Origin: Bacillus massiliglaciei
GTDB lineage: Bacteria; Bacillota; Bacilli; Bacillales; DSM-1321
Length of the DNA: 64,000 nt
Assembly (NCBI RefSeq): GCF_900098925.1
Contig: NZ_LT622359.1
Span: forward strand, 1 to 64,000
Direction: 5' to 3'
Below are positions 52,608 to 60,988 of this stretch, one piece after another (positions within the stretch are counted from its first letter, which is position 1; every line of letters starts with the position of its first letter). Made by a program: the position numbers and the translations under genes. The notes below the pieces were generated by a model. The model ran no database searches. It was not told where the DNA came from and saw only the letters and a list, made by a program, of their open reading frames with translations.

Positions 52608-53366
52608 TTACCCTTCGACAACTTCCCGATGTTGCATACTTTGACGGAATCTATAGGATTCTCCGTTAAGTAGGTGGATGTGCGATCGGTGCGTAAGGCG
52701 ATCAAGTAATGCAGCGGTCATTTTATCGTCGCCAAATATGTTTGTCCATTCCGAGAATTCTAGATTAGTTGTAACAATAACGCTCGCGCGTTCATAACGA
52801 CTTGAAAAGAATTGGAACAATAACTCTGCTCCAATTTTGGAGAAGGGGACATACCCTAACTCATCAACAATGATCAAATCAAATTTGAGCCACTTCTTCT
52901 CAAATGCCCCAAGCTTATGCTCCTCGTTGGCCATAAGTAATTCTTCTACTAACGCCGATGCTGTAATAAACTTAGTTTTATAACCATTTTGAATCATTTC
53001 TACCCCAAGAGCGATTGCCAAGTGAGTTTTACCAGTACCACTATTCCCCAAAAATATTAGATTTTCCTTTTTGTCTACGAATTCACCCTTAGCCATGGTG
53101 ATAAAGCGGTTTCGATTCAAGCTTGGCATTAAGCTGAAATCATAGGTATCTAATGTTTTCTGGACAGGGAACGCAGCTTGCTTAAGTCTCCTCTGTCTCT
53201 GATTTTCTTCTCTTGTTTCTAATTCTGTTTCTAGTAATGCCAATAGGTATTCTTCATAACTTAGGTTTCTTTCCTCCGCTTCTCTAGCGAGAGAGCGATA
53301 CTGTCTTCCGATTGTCGGCATTCTAAGTTGCTTTACAATATGATCTAGCATGATTTCTGCATTCAT
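52608..53366 (-). CDS. istB: IS21 helper ATPase IstB (IS 1)
   Basis: 252 aa AAA+ ATPase of DnaC/IstB type that assists the transposase. Walker A GNSGTGKTHLA (about residues 104-114), Walker B LIIVDELGYVPF, ending with DRLTHRSHIHLL. The ATG overlaps the istA stop (ATGA), so translation is coupled. It appears intact. Confidence 0.95.
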   Translation of the reverse strand: MNAEIMLDHIVKQLRMPTIGRQYRSLAREAEERNLSYEEYLLALLETELETREENQRQRRLKQAAFPVQKTLDTYDFSLMPSLNRNRFITMAKGEFVDKKENLIFLGNSGTGKTHLAIALGVEMIQNGYKTKFITASALVEELLMANEEHKLGAFEKKWLKFDLIIVDELGYVPFSKIGAELLFQFFSSRYERASVIVTTNLEFSEWTNIFGDDKMTAALLDRLTHRSHIHLLNGESYRFRQSMQHREVVEG

Positions 53367-54886
53367 TTTGTCTGACCTCCAGTTAGTTGTTCATATTGAG
53401 CTACATTTGACTTTTTAACTTTATAGTCTAGCAGATTTGTAGGTGTCTTCTCTTTAGAGAGCTCGTGAGACTTCAAATGGTTATTCGTTAGCCTTTGGAT
53501 GATTTCATGCACAACTTCATAACGAAAAACTTGTGCTTCCTCAGCCTCACTCAAGGCCTGTGTTAACTTTTCCATTCCAATTTCACGATGAAGGAGGAGA
53601 AGTCGTATGAACTTTCGATCTCCAATGGCTCCTTCTTGTTCTCTCATCTTCCGATGAAAACGCCTGAACACAGCTGGAATGTCAGAAGCTTGGAAAGCAT
53701 GTGCATCACGTATCGCACGAGGCTTTTTTATCAACGCTTCTAGATAATGGTCCAATACAGTAATCATTTGATTTCGTTCATTTGAACGTAAATGTTCTGC
53801 GATCACTTGGTTTTGAGCCACAACGATCACTCGGTCGACAAAAATTTTTGCCCATACAGCTTGGCCGACATAACCACATGGGACAGAATACTGATTGGTT
53901 TCGATTGAGATTAGTGAAGTCTTGTTTACCTGACAAGAGACTAGCTTACAGGCTTCAAACCGTTGTTCAGGAAGTGGGTGAAGATATTCCTTTTCTTTAG
54001 CCCACATATCAGCGATTGTTTCTTTGGTATAAGGAACGGTTTTGCGTTCTGCCTCGTTAAAACACCAATCTTGTAAATAATCATTCAATTCATCTAGTGT
54101 CTGAACCTCCGGCTCAGGTACAAAGGCATTTCTTCTTACATAGCCTACCAATCCCTCTACACGTCCTTTTTCATTTCCAGATCTGACATTGCAGAACTCA
54201 GATTTGAATAGATAATGTGTTTGTAAGGCAAGAAATGATTCCTGTTCCAATCGGTCTCTACCTTGAAGGATTTTTACCACAGCTGTTTTTAAATTATCAA
54301 ATAGACCTTCAGTTGGAACTCCTCCAAAAAATTCAAACGCATGAACAAATCCATCAAGGAAAGCTTCCTGTTTTTCATGAAGATAAGCTCTCACAAACCT
54401 TACACGACTTGCGGAAAGCTGAATGCAAAAGAGGTAAATACGTTTCTTTCGACCCTGTAGAATGATGTCCGCCTCTCCCCAGTCGAATTGGAATTGGTGG
54501 CCGAGTTGAAAATCAAGAGGAATGAAGACTTCCTGAAGCTTTTTTCTGCGTTTCCTTACTATTTTTCGTATATTAGATTCCGAACCTTCAAAGTCATATT
54601 CATTAACTAATCTGTTATATATATTGGTAGCCGTATGTTTCTGCTTACCCCATCGGTTGAGGTCATCCTCTAACCATTGGTCAATTATTGGTAATACCCG
54701 TTTTGTTTCTTCAGAATAATCTTTAGTACCACCATAGATTCTTTGGCGTTGTATGGTTGTTGGAGCTTCCTGTTCTTTTAAATACTTACTTACTGTATTC
54801 CTTGAAATACCAAGCTTTTTAGCTATTTGTCTTTGTGATAGTCCTTCTACCTCATGTAAGAATTTGATATTATAAAATTGAGCCAT
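53363..54886 (-). CDS. istA: IS21 transposase IstA (IS 1)
   Basis: About 507-aa DDE transposase. N-terminal helix-turn-helix (LSQRQIAKKLGISRNTVSKYL), catalytic core starting at QFDWGEAD with acidic residues in LFDNLKTAV and in NEKGRVEGLV, and a C-terminal DUF4158-like tail region not assigned. I start at MAQFYN: AAAGG stands nine bases away, whereas the first ATG touches it. It appears intact. Confidence 0.95.
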   Translation of the reverse strand: MAQFYNIKFLHEVEGLSQRQIAKKLGISRNTVSKYLKEQEAPTTIQRQRIYGGTKDYSEETKRVLPIIDQWLEDDLNRWGKQKHTATNIYNRLVNEYDFEGSESNIRKIVRKRRKKLQEVFIPLDFQLGHQFQFDWGEADIILQGRKKRIYLFCIQLSASRVRFVRAYLHEKQEAFLDGFVHAFEFFGGVPTEGLFDNLKTAVVKILQGRDRLEQESFLALQTHYLFKSEFCNVRSGNEKGRVEGLVGYVRRNAFVPEPEVQTLDELNDYLQDWCFNEAERKTVPYTKETIADMWAKEKEYLHPLPEQRFEACKLVSCQVNKTSLISIETNQYSVPCGYVGQAVWAKIFVDRVIVVAQNQVIAEHLRSNERNQMITVLDHYLEALIKKPRAIRDAHAFQASDIPAVFRRFHRKMREQEGAIGDRKFIRLLLLHREIGMEKLTQALSEAEEAQVFRYEVVHEIIQRLTNNHLKSHELSKEKTPTNLLDYKVKKSNVAQYEQLTGGQTK

Positions 54887-55013
54887 ATCGATCATCCTTT
54901 GTGCCTCTCTCTAAAAGTGATAGTTTGGTCACTTTCAATCATAAGAGAGGTTATCAAAATTGGAAATCATGTGGCTCATTTTTTATGTGATCGAACCCTT
55001 CAAAAGTGGCTCA

Positions 55014-55706
55014 ATATTAAATTATCAAATACAGTCGGAATCGATAAAAAAACAATTAATAGGTACACATTGCATAAATGGAAGGAATTTCACTATTAGT
55101 GAAGTTGCGATTATTGGACAATGTGATAGTACATATTATTCTGAGTTACTTAATGAAAGAGGAGCGGCAAACCCTAAGTTTGCTGTCGAAGCTAGTGAAA
55201 AAAACCTTATGTATATTGATATTGGTCACGGAACAACGGATTATTGCCAGGTACAACGGTTAGTAGTTGGTGAAAAAGCACAAATTCCTGGAATGAAATC
55301 TGTTTGGGCAAAGATTAAAAAGTCTGCTGAAAAGGATGAAGATTTTAAAGCCACAAATCCACTTATTCTTGGCATTGAAGGTCAACTTCAGAAGACAGGA
55401 AAAATAACTTTTAATAACATTACAGTAGATGTTGAAAAAGACAGGAATAAAGAACTTAACAATTATGCTAAAAAGGTAATTGAGCACCTTTCAAAAGAGT
55501 TGGAGGACAGATCTTATAATGAAATAATCATCTGTGGTGGCGGATCTATTGGTCTTGAAAAATATTTATTAGCTGTTATTAATGAAACATACTCCCATAA
55601 TTCTTTACGTGATCGTTTTAGATTCTTAAATAATGCACAAGAAAGTAATGCAATTGGTTATTTACGATTCGGATTAAATGTATTAAGTAGAAATAACATA
55701 GAATAG
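55014..55706 (+). pseudogene. ParM-like actin ATPase, 3' part
   Basis: Continuation of the gene at 52068. It has the phosphate-2 motif DIGHGTTDYCQ and the adenosine motif ICGGGSIGLEKYL, both standard for actin-like ATPases. An open frame begins earlier, at 54960, inside the IS end, but the first 18 codons are IS sequence. The rejoined protein would be about 365 aa, normal for ParM-like proteins. Followed by the ParR-like gene after 31 bp. Confidence 0.88.
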
Positions 55707-55737
55707 AAAACAAGAAATATACAGGGGAGGAATAATC

Positions 55738-56109
55738 TTGAGTGATCGTAAGGTACATACTTTTACACTACATAAGGAAGAAGATAAAGATATCATTGAA
55801 TATCTTGAGAGGAATAAAATAACAAAGAACGTAAAGAAAGCACTGAGACTACTTATTCAAAAAGAAATAAAAGAGAGAGAAATTGAATTTATAGATAAGG
55901 AACAACTTTTGAATATCATCTCAATACTTTCACAAAATCAAAATACAGATAACAATAGTCTCATTGCTAAGAATTATGAGGTCGCTGTACCGGATAAAAA
56001 TGAGACTGAGGAAGAAATTGATTATGAAACGAAAAAAGAATTTGAGAAAATTATTCAAGAAAATAATGGGATGATTGGACCAATTAATTTAAACTTTTTA
56101 AGCAAGTAA
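55738..56109 (+). CDS. ParR-like DNA-binding adaptor
   Basis: 123 aa. N-terminal part (VHTFTLHKEEDKDIIEYL, then a helical segment ending LRLLIQKE) fits a ribbon-helix-helix fold; the C-terminal half is acidic. A small protein of this type directly after an actin-like ATPase is usually ParR, which binds the centromere and the filament end. TTG start with GGGGAGG eight bases upstream. Intact, but its partner is broken, so the system is likely not active. Assignment is by position and fold pattern. Confidence 0.65.
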   Translation: MSDRKVHTFTLHKEEDKDIIEYLERNKITKNVKKALRLLIQKEIKEREIEFIDKEQLLNIISILSQNQNTDNNSLIAKNYEVAVPDKNETEEEIDYETKKEFEKIIQENNGMIGPINLNFLSK

Positions 56110-56122
56110 TAATTATATATCA

Positions 56123-56158
56123 ATAAAGAAGCGTAACATAATTATTACGCTTCTTTAT
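56123..56158 (+). terminator. Terminator after the parMR locus
   Basis: Perfect 14-bp stem ATAAAGAAGCGTAA / TTACGCTTCTTTAT with an 8-nt loop. It also faces the DUF5348 gene on the other strand. Confidence 0.8.
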
Positions 56159-56245
56159 GTAAAATGTCATTTATGATAGCAACTAAAAGAGGGAAAGTCA
56201 GAGGTGAAAAATTATCAGTGCATTATTTCATATTAAATTATGTCC

Positions 56246-56532
56246 TTATCCTCTTCGCCTTGCTGGCAAGCCCCGCAATTTGATGTTTTTATAATCGTAC
56301 AAATAATAGTCTCCATTAGTGTGTTCTAATCTGGTTAGAACCCACTTTTTCTTTTTGTCCCAGTCATCATTAATTAATACCTCAATTAAGCTGCCACAGG
56401 TAAAACTAAATTCTTCACTAATTGCATAACGACCAGAGATATTTTTAAATAAAATTCCTTCTTCAATAATGGGTTTGTTTAAATAAGTTATTTCTGTGTG
56501 AATCTCAGTTAATCGAAGGACAATACTACCGT
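56246..56532 (-). pseudogene. DUF5348 gene, 3' part (broken by IS21)
   Basis: Encodes the C-terminal 93 residues: GSIVLRLTEIHTEI, then SGRYAI, GSLIEVLI, WVLTRLEH, DYYLYDYKNIKLRGLPARRR. These are the hallmarks of DUF5348, a small beta-rich domain common on mobile elements, probably binding nucleic acid or protein. The 5' part lies at 59018-59164. Removing 56533-59022 restores one 142-aa frame. Confidence 0.8.
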
Positions 56533-56649
56533 TGTAAACGCTAGAATAAAGTTGACAGTTTTCGCTTGATTAGATTTTACACTTTTGCTCTATCACCCTA
56601 AAACTTTAGTAAAATAGTTTGTGATGTTATTTTACTGGAGGTTAGGATT

Positions 56650-58209
56650 TTGGAGGAGAAATTAGTGTTGTATGTAAAGATTCAGGAATTACACAAACGG
56701 AAATTTAAAGTAGCACAAATAGCCAAGGAGCTTAAGATTTCAAGGCCAACTGTCTATAAATATTTAGATATGACATTGGAGGAAGCAAAAGCTTACACTG
56801 AACGCCCACATGGGAGGCAAAAGAAATTAGATAGCCATAAAGACTGGATACTTGCTTGGTTAGAAGAATACCCGCACCTGAGCGGTGCACAAATTCATGA
56901 TTGGCTCCTTGAAAGATACCCCGATCTGATAGTCGGGGGAAGTACGGTGAGATCTTATGTAAAAGAAGTCAGGGAAATTTATCAGATTGAGAAGAAAGTA
57001 ATTGTTCGTCAATACGAAGCTGTTCCCGAACAACCGATGGGCAAACAACTTCAGGTAGATTGGGGTGAAACAAAGCAGAAGACTACTGACAACAAAGAGA
57101 TTAAGCTGTACTTCATTGCGTTTGTCATGGCTCATTCAAGGTACAAATACATGGAGTGGCAGACACGTCCTTTCACTACTAGAGACGCAATCCGGTGTCA
57201 TGAAAATGCTTTTCAATTTTATGGAGGACGCACCGAAGAAATCGTATATGATCAGGATCATCTAATCACAGTCAGCGAGAATGCAGGCCAGCTGCTTTTA
57301 ACAGCTGAGTTTCAAAGTTATGTGAATGAACGTAAGTTTAAAATTCACCTATGCAGAAGAGCTGACCCGGAATCTAAGGGCATGATTGAAAATGTGGTGA
57401 AGTACATAAAAGGTAATTTCGCAGACAGTCGAGTGTTTAGCGACATAGGGGATTGGAATCATCGGGCATTACAATGGCTCCAGCGAACTGGGAACCATCA
57501 GGTTCATCAAACAACGAAAAAAAGACCAGCAGAAGTGTTTCTCCTCGAAAAGCAACACTTACAGCCAGTCTCTTCATTACTTTCATATGAAAGTACCAAT
57601 AATCAAAGTATAACAAGAAGTGTAAGTAAGGACAACACAATCCGTTATAAGTCAAACCGTTATTCCGTTCCACTTGGGACTTATCAAACAAATTCTGAAA
57701 ATCTTGTTTTGATTGAAGTTAAAGGTAGAGAACAACAGACGCTCGTGATTCGAAAACAAGCAGAAGGTGAAATCATCGCCGAGCATGACATCAGTGTAGA
57801 GAAAGGAAAGCTAATTCAAAATCGCAATCATACACGTGATCGATCAAAAGGAATTGAAGAGTTTAAACAACTTTTGATTTCCTCTTTTGAAGATCAGAAA
57901 CAGGCAGCTGCATATTTTGATAAGATCAGTAAAGAATACCCAAGATATCGACGGGATCAGTTCGCAATCATTCAGCAGGTGGTTCAAAAATATCCAGCGT
58001 TTATTGACTCGGTTATGACCAAGTGTATGACAGAAAAATTGGTTAGTGCCAACGATTTTCGTGACATTGCACATCACCTGTATACATCAAATCAACAGCC
58101 AGTACAGGAGATAGAATCCCTTTCTGCCAAGCCAGCAAAACATTCTAGTATCAAGGCTTCTACTCGATCCCTAAATACGTATACTAGCATTTTAGGGGGG
58201 CGAGCATAA
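56650..58209 (+). CDS. istA: IS21 transposase IstA (IS 2)
   Basis: 519-aa DDE transposase. N-terminal HTH VAQIAKELKISRPTVYKYL, core with QVDWGETK, VYDQDHLITV and DPESKGMIENVVKYIKG supplying the acidic triad, then a C-terminal beta-barrel region (RYKSNRYSVPLGTY). TTG start with GGAGG eight bases upstream. The stop overlaps the istB start (TAATG). Confidence 0.95.
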   Translation: MEEKLVLYVKIQELHKRKFKVAQIAKELKISRPTVYKYLDMTLEEAKAYTERPHGRQKKLDSHKDWILAWLEEYPHLSGAQIHDWLLERYPDLIVGGSTVRSYVKEVREIYQIEKKVIVRQYEAVPEQPMGKQLQVDWGETKQKTTDNKEIKLYFIAFVMAHSRYKYMEWQTRPFTTRDAIRCHENAFQFYGGRTEEIVYDQDHLITVSENAGQLLLTAEFQSYVNERKFKIHLCRRADPESKGMIENVVKYIKGNFADSRVFSDIGDWNHRALQWLQRTGNHQVHQTTKKRPAEVFLLEKQHLQPVSSLLSYESTNNQSITRSVSKDNTIRYKSNRYSVPLGTYQTNSENLVLIEVKGREQQTLVIRKQAEGEIIAEHDISVEKGKLIQNRNHTRDRSKGIEEFKQLLISSFEDQKQAAAYFDKISKEYPRYRRDQFAIIQQVVQKYPAFIDSVMTKCMTEKLVSANDFRDIAHHLYTSNQQPVQEIESLSAKPAKHSSIKASTRSLNTYTSILGGRA

Positions 58210-58973
58210 TGCATAAAACAGTGAATGAACTGCAGGATCAATTTCGTCAGTTACGATTAGCAGAAACCGCGGAGGAGCTACCACAGCTTCTTCGCGAAGC
58301 CGAAAAAGCTTCATGGACATACTTGGAGTTTTTGGAGTCTATTACGCGGTATGAATTAGCAAAACGTGAAGCGAAAAGTCTAGAAAAAAGAATGAAATGG
58401 GCACGTTTCCCTTTCGTGAAGTCATTAGATGAATTTGAACTAAAAGACCAAAACGTTCTGACTGCCCGTCAGTTAACCCAACTTAGAGAGTTAAGTTGGC
58501 TAGAGCAGCAGTACAACTTAATACTATTAGGCCCACCCGGTATTGGTAAAACGTATATCGCAGTTGGATTGGGGCTCGAAGCCGTTCACAGAGGATTCCA
58601 TGTTTACTTCGTCACGATGGGTGAACTTATTCAACTCTTAAAAACGGAAGAATATCTGAACAAATCAAAGGTACAACTTAAACGGATCAGAAGTTCTGAC
58701 CTAGTAATTATCGATGATTTGATGTATATGGCGATGGATCAGAGAGAGGCGAACCTATTCTTCCATTTAATTAACCATTTATACGAACGAAGTTCGATTA
58801 TTCTGACCTCAAATAAAAGTCCGGATGAATGGGGCAATTTAATTGGGGATCAAGGCATTATGACGGCAATTTTGGATAGATTACTTCATCGTGTGGAAGT
58901 CATTCACGGTAGAGAAGATGAGGAAAGTCATCGTATGAGAAATCGGAAAAGCATATTTTCAGCCGAAGTGTAA
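58209..58973 (+). CDS. istB: IS21 helper ATPase IstB (IS 2)
   Basis: 254-aa AAA+ ATPase: Walker A GPPGIGKTYIA (about residues 107-117), Walker B LVIIDDLMYMAM, and DRLLHRVEVIHG near the end. Coupled to istA by a one-base overlap. AGGGGGG lies upstream of the ATG. Confidence 0.95.
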   Translation: MHKTVNELQDQFRQLRLAETAEELPQLLREAEKASWTYLEFLESITRYELAKREAKSLEKRMKWARFPFVKSLDEFELKDQNVLTARQLTQLRELSWLEQQYNLILLGPPGIGKTYIAVGLGLEAVHRGFHVYFVTMGELIQLLKTEEYLNKSKVQLKRIRSSDLVIIDDLMYMAMDQREANLFFHLINHLYERSSIILTSNKSPDEWGNLIGDQGIMTAILDRLLHRVEVIHGREDEESHRMRNRKSIFSAEV

Positions 58974-59017
58974 AAAGGAAATGAGCAAAAAGTGTAAAAT
59001 TCGACTTGACGTCTACA

Positions 59018-59164
59018 ACCGTACTCATTACGTAAGAAACGCTGATCAGGATTTTCATCGTTCAGGATAATGTTGTCACTTTCATAATCTAAAGGCCTAA
59101 GTATCCCTTCAATTTGATTATTTAATATTTGGATTGATTTTGCTAAATCATTAACTAGTGCCAT
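59018..59164 (-). pseudogene. DUF5348 gene, 5' part
   Basis: Encodes MALVNDLAKSIQILNNQIEG to RFLRNEYG, 49 codons, with AGGAG seven bases before the ATG. The frame runs into IS 2 and ends there. See the 3' part at 56246. The N-terminal helix is typical of DUF5348 proteins on integrative elements. Confidence 0.78.
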
Positions 59165-59400
59165 AAATTTCTCCTATTCCTATCATTTTTTAATGTTCAA
59201 TATATATAAATTATAAGCAGAATAAATAGAAAACGACCGGATTCAGGTTATTTATGATAACTTAGTGATAAATTTACCTAGAAATTGCCCTGGAATAGAA
59301 AGAGATGAAAGTTATTTGGATAGACTAAGCTAATAATGGTATAAAGGGAGCAAAGAGTAACTTTTATACGGAGTTAAATAGGAATAGAAGGGTAATAAGG

Positions 59401-59679
59401 ATGAATGATTGGAAACACAGACCACAAGTATCTGATGCACATTTGTTTAAAGAGCAATATGACGATATGTTAGATGCTAATAAAGATGATTTATTGGATA
59501 TTATTGAACATTATATACAAATGAGACGTGTAGCCATTGAATTAGAGGAAAAAGGAGAAAAGTCAGTTTATACTTTTCTCGACAAAAAAAGAATTGATGA
59601 TGCTATAGAAGTCTACTTTTATAAATTTATTAATAAAACTACAAAGGTTGATGATGAAAGTGAAAAAAGAGGACTATAA
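59401..59679 (+). CDS. Hypothetical protein
   Basis: 92 aa, acidic and helical, starting MNDWKHRPQVSDAHLFKEQ. Not recognised; no motif, signal or membrane segment. The upstream sequence has AAGGG and AAGG close to the ATG. Its 3' end overlaps the next small gene, so the pair is probably one transcript ending at the hairpin at 59924. Confidence 0.6.
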   Translation: MNDWKHRPQVSDAHLFKEQYDDMLDANKDDLLDIIEHYIQMRRVAIELEEKGEKSVYTFLDKKRIDDAIEVYFYKFINKTTKVDDESEKRGL

Positions 59680-59857
59680 AAGGGAGCTCTTTGAACGTCT
59701 ATATACTTGTGAACCAAAAGAGTTTAAAATTGAAAAAATTACCTTAAGTAACAACCACCCAATTATTCAAATAGCAAGGGAATGGGAGAAACCTGATACT
59801 TACCAAAAAACAAAACGATTTTTCGGTATCAACTTGAAAGTTGGTTGGTGGTATTAA
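59651..59857 (+). CDS. Hypothetical protein
   Basis: 68 aa, starting MMKVKKEDYKRELFERL and ending FGINLKVGWWY, basic. The start lies within the end of the preceding gene, with AAAGG just upstream; TTG 59648 and ATG 59654 are alternatives. Not recognised. Confidence 0.5.
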   Translation: MMKVKKEDYKRELFERLYTCEPKEFKIEKITLSNNHPIIQIAREWEKPDTYQKTKRFFGINLKVGWWY

Positions 59858-59923
59858 ATTGGTATGTATCGCTATTTTCCAATTATAAAGAAAATGGAGA
59901 GTAAAGAGTAAATTTTTGAAGTA

Positions 59924-59958
59924 AAAAAGGATCACTTGAAAACCAGTGATCCCTTTTT
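59924..59958. terminator. Bidirectional terminator
   Basis: AAAAAGGATCACT, loop TGAAAACC, AGTGATCCCTTTTT. It lies between convergent genes 59651 and 60093. Confidence 0.9.
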
Positions 59959-60092
59959 CGTAACGAAATGATGGTCTTGACCGAGTTTCGCTACTCTAGT
60001 CATATATAGTATTCCATAAACAGGCAAATTAATTCATTTACAATAGGATATTTTAGTTCAGTTATGTAGAAACGTATTTTTATATGTCTGAA

Positions 60093-60524
60093 CTACCTTT
60101 TAATTCTCATTTCAACAAATTGTTTTGTAAGATTTAACAATCCTTTTGCAAAACCATCAGCATCATCCTGCATTTCTTTCAGCTCTAGCTCTTTCTTATC
60201 AAGACGTTCATACCATTTATTAATTCTTTCTTGATTGAAGTCTTCTTTAGCCTCTTCTTTATGGATATTTTCAATTAAATTTTTGATTTCTAAATACAGT
60301 GAATCAATTCTAGTATCTCTAATTTTCTTTTTTCCTTCTCGCTCATTATCTAAGTGTTTCTTAAACTGATCAAATAGAGCAGATGCTCCTGCTTTCCAAA
60401 CTTCTACTGGTACTTGCTGTGCTACCTTAGTTACTAGTTCTATTCCAGATGATCCAATGTTGTTATTCTTACTTGGATTACTCTTAACCAGTTCAAAATT
60501 CTTAGAACCAACTTTTTGACTCAC
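60093..60524 (-). CDS. Coiled-coil protein of unknown function
   Basis: 143 aa. The C-terminal two thirds are highly charged and helical (KKIRDTRIDSLYLEIKN; ERLDKKELELKEMQDD), likely a coiled coil; the N-terminus is polar and flexible. I start at GTG 60524 with GGGAGG nine bases upstream. A longer frame from 60545 would contain this ribosome site inside the coding part, so it is unlikely. Family not recognised. Confidence 0.65.
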   Translation of the reverse strand: MSQKVGSKNFELVKSNPSKNNNIGSSGIELVTKVAQQVPVEVWKAGASALFDQFKKHLDNEREGKKKIRDTRIDSLYLEIKNLIENIHKEEAKEDFNQERINKWYERLDKKELELKEMQDDADGFAKGLLNLTKQFVEMRIKR

Positions 60525-60832
60525 AATGTTTTTCCTCCCTACCACTTTTTTCTCTACTGTTTTTATATATTACCATTAAAATCCAGCATCCTCATTAAAT
60601 TAAATTTTAATAAGGGTATCTTCTGTACATTTTACGTCTACTACGTATTACAGATTGCAACTAGCGTATGGTTTAAAGCTTTGATTAGGATTACCATAAC
60701 AATCCTTGTTCCACAAAACTGCTTCCTTGAAGAACGGAATTTTCGTAATCTTTAACTATATTTTACCATGCAGAAAACGAAACTACTTATTTTTAAAGGG
60801 TATGTTTTTTTATTTGGGAATAGTTAACTACC

Positions 60833-60906
60833 AAGGAGGTGATCAACTTTTATATATCGTAGAAGCTATAATGCTGTTAGACATATTGGTGTTCTGTTTA
60901 TTATAA
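60833..60906 (+). pseudogene. Possible remnant of a small hydrophobic toxin gene
   Basis: AAGGAGGTGATC (60833-60844) is a perfect anti-16S ribosome site. The frame after it, LLYIVEAIMLLDILVFCLL, resembles the YEAL-type start of holin-like type I toxins such as the BsrG/TxpA group, but no usable start codon is at the right distance. The rest of 60546-60988 holds no gene I can support. Confidence 0.3.
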
Positions 60907-60988
60907 GGAATTAAATACAGTTGAATATGAAGAAATAAGCTTTACACCATTTCTTATCAAATTTTAAAAAGAAAGAAGTGGGTTATAT

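Larger units (their letters stand above)
52479..55013. mobile_element. IS21-family insertion sequence 1 (in parM)
   Basis: About 2.5 kb with istA and istB on the minus strand. Ends are TGAGCCAGAGCGATCAC (left) and GTGGCTCA (right), inverted; related repeats GTGAGCCAC lie further inside, as IS21 ends usually have. The flanks 52470-52478 (ATATTATAT) and 55014-55022 (ATATTAAAT) match in eight of nine bases and probably are the target duplication. The exact ends could be shifted by a few bases because TCAATATTA also occurs at both sides. Confidence 0.85.
56533..59017. mobile_element. IS21-family insertion sequence 2 (in the DUF5348 gene)
   Basis: 2485 bp with istA and istB on the plus strand. 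Ends TGTAAACG (left) and CGTCTACA (right) are inverted with one mismatch, with further inner inverted repeats AGTGTAAAAT/ATTTTACACT. Exact 5-bp target duplication ACCGT at 56528-56532 and 59018-59022. Different in sequence from IS 1 and in opposite orientation. Both proteins are intact. Confidence 0.93.

Noticed and set aside
54960..55013. ATG at 54960 as the start of an independent gene
   Set aside because: The first 18 codons are the right end of IS21 element 1; the real gene is the 3' part of parM.
60008..60019. TTCCATAAACAG, similar to TACCATAAATAG at the rlmH junction, considered as a second att site
   Set aside because: Only ten of twelve bases in AT-rich DNA, no backbone on either side, and no matching flanks. 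It could be worth checking if the element proves composite.
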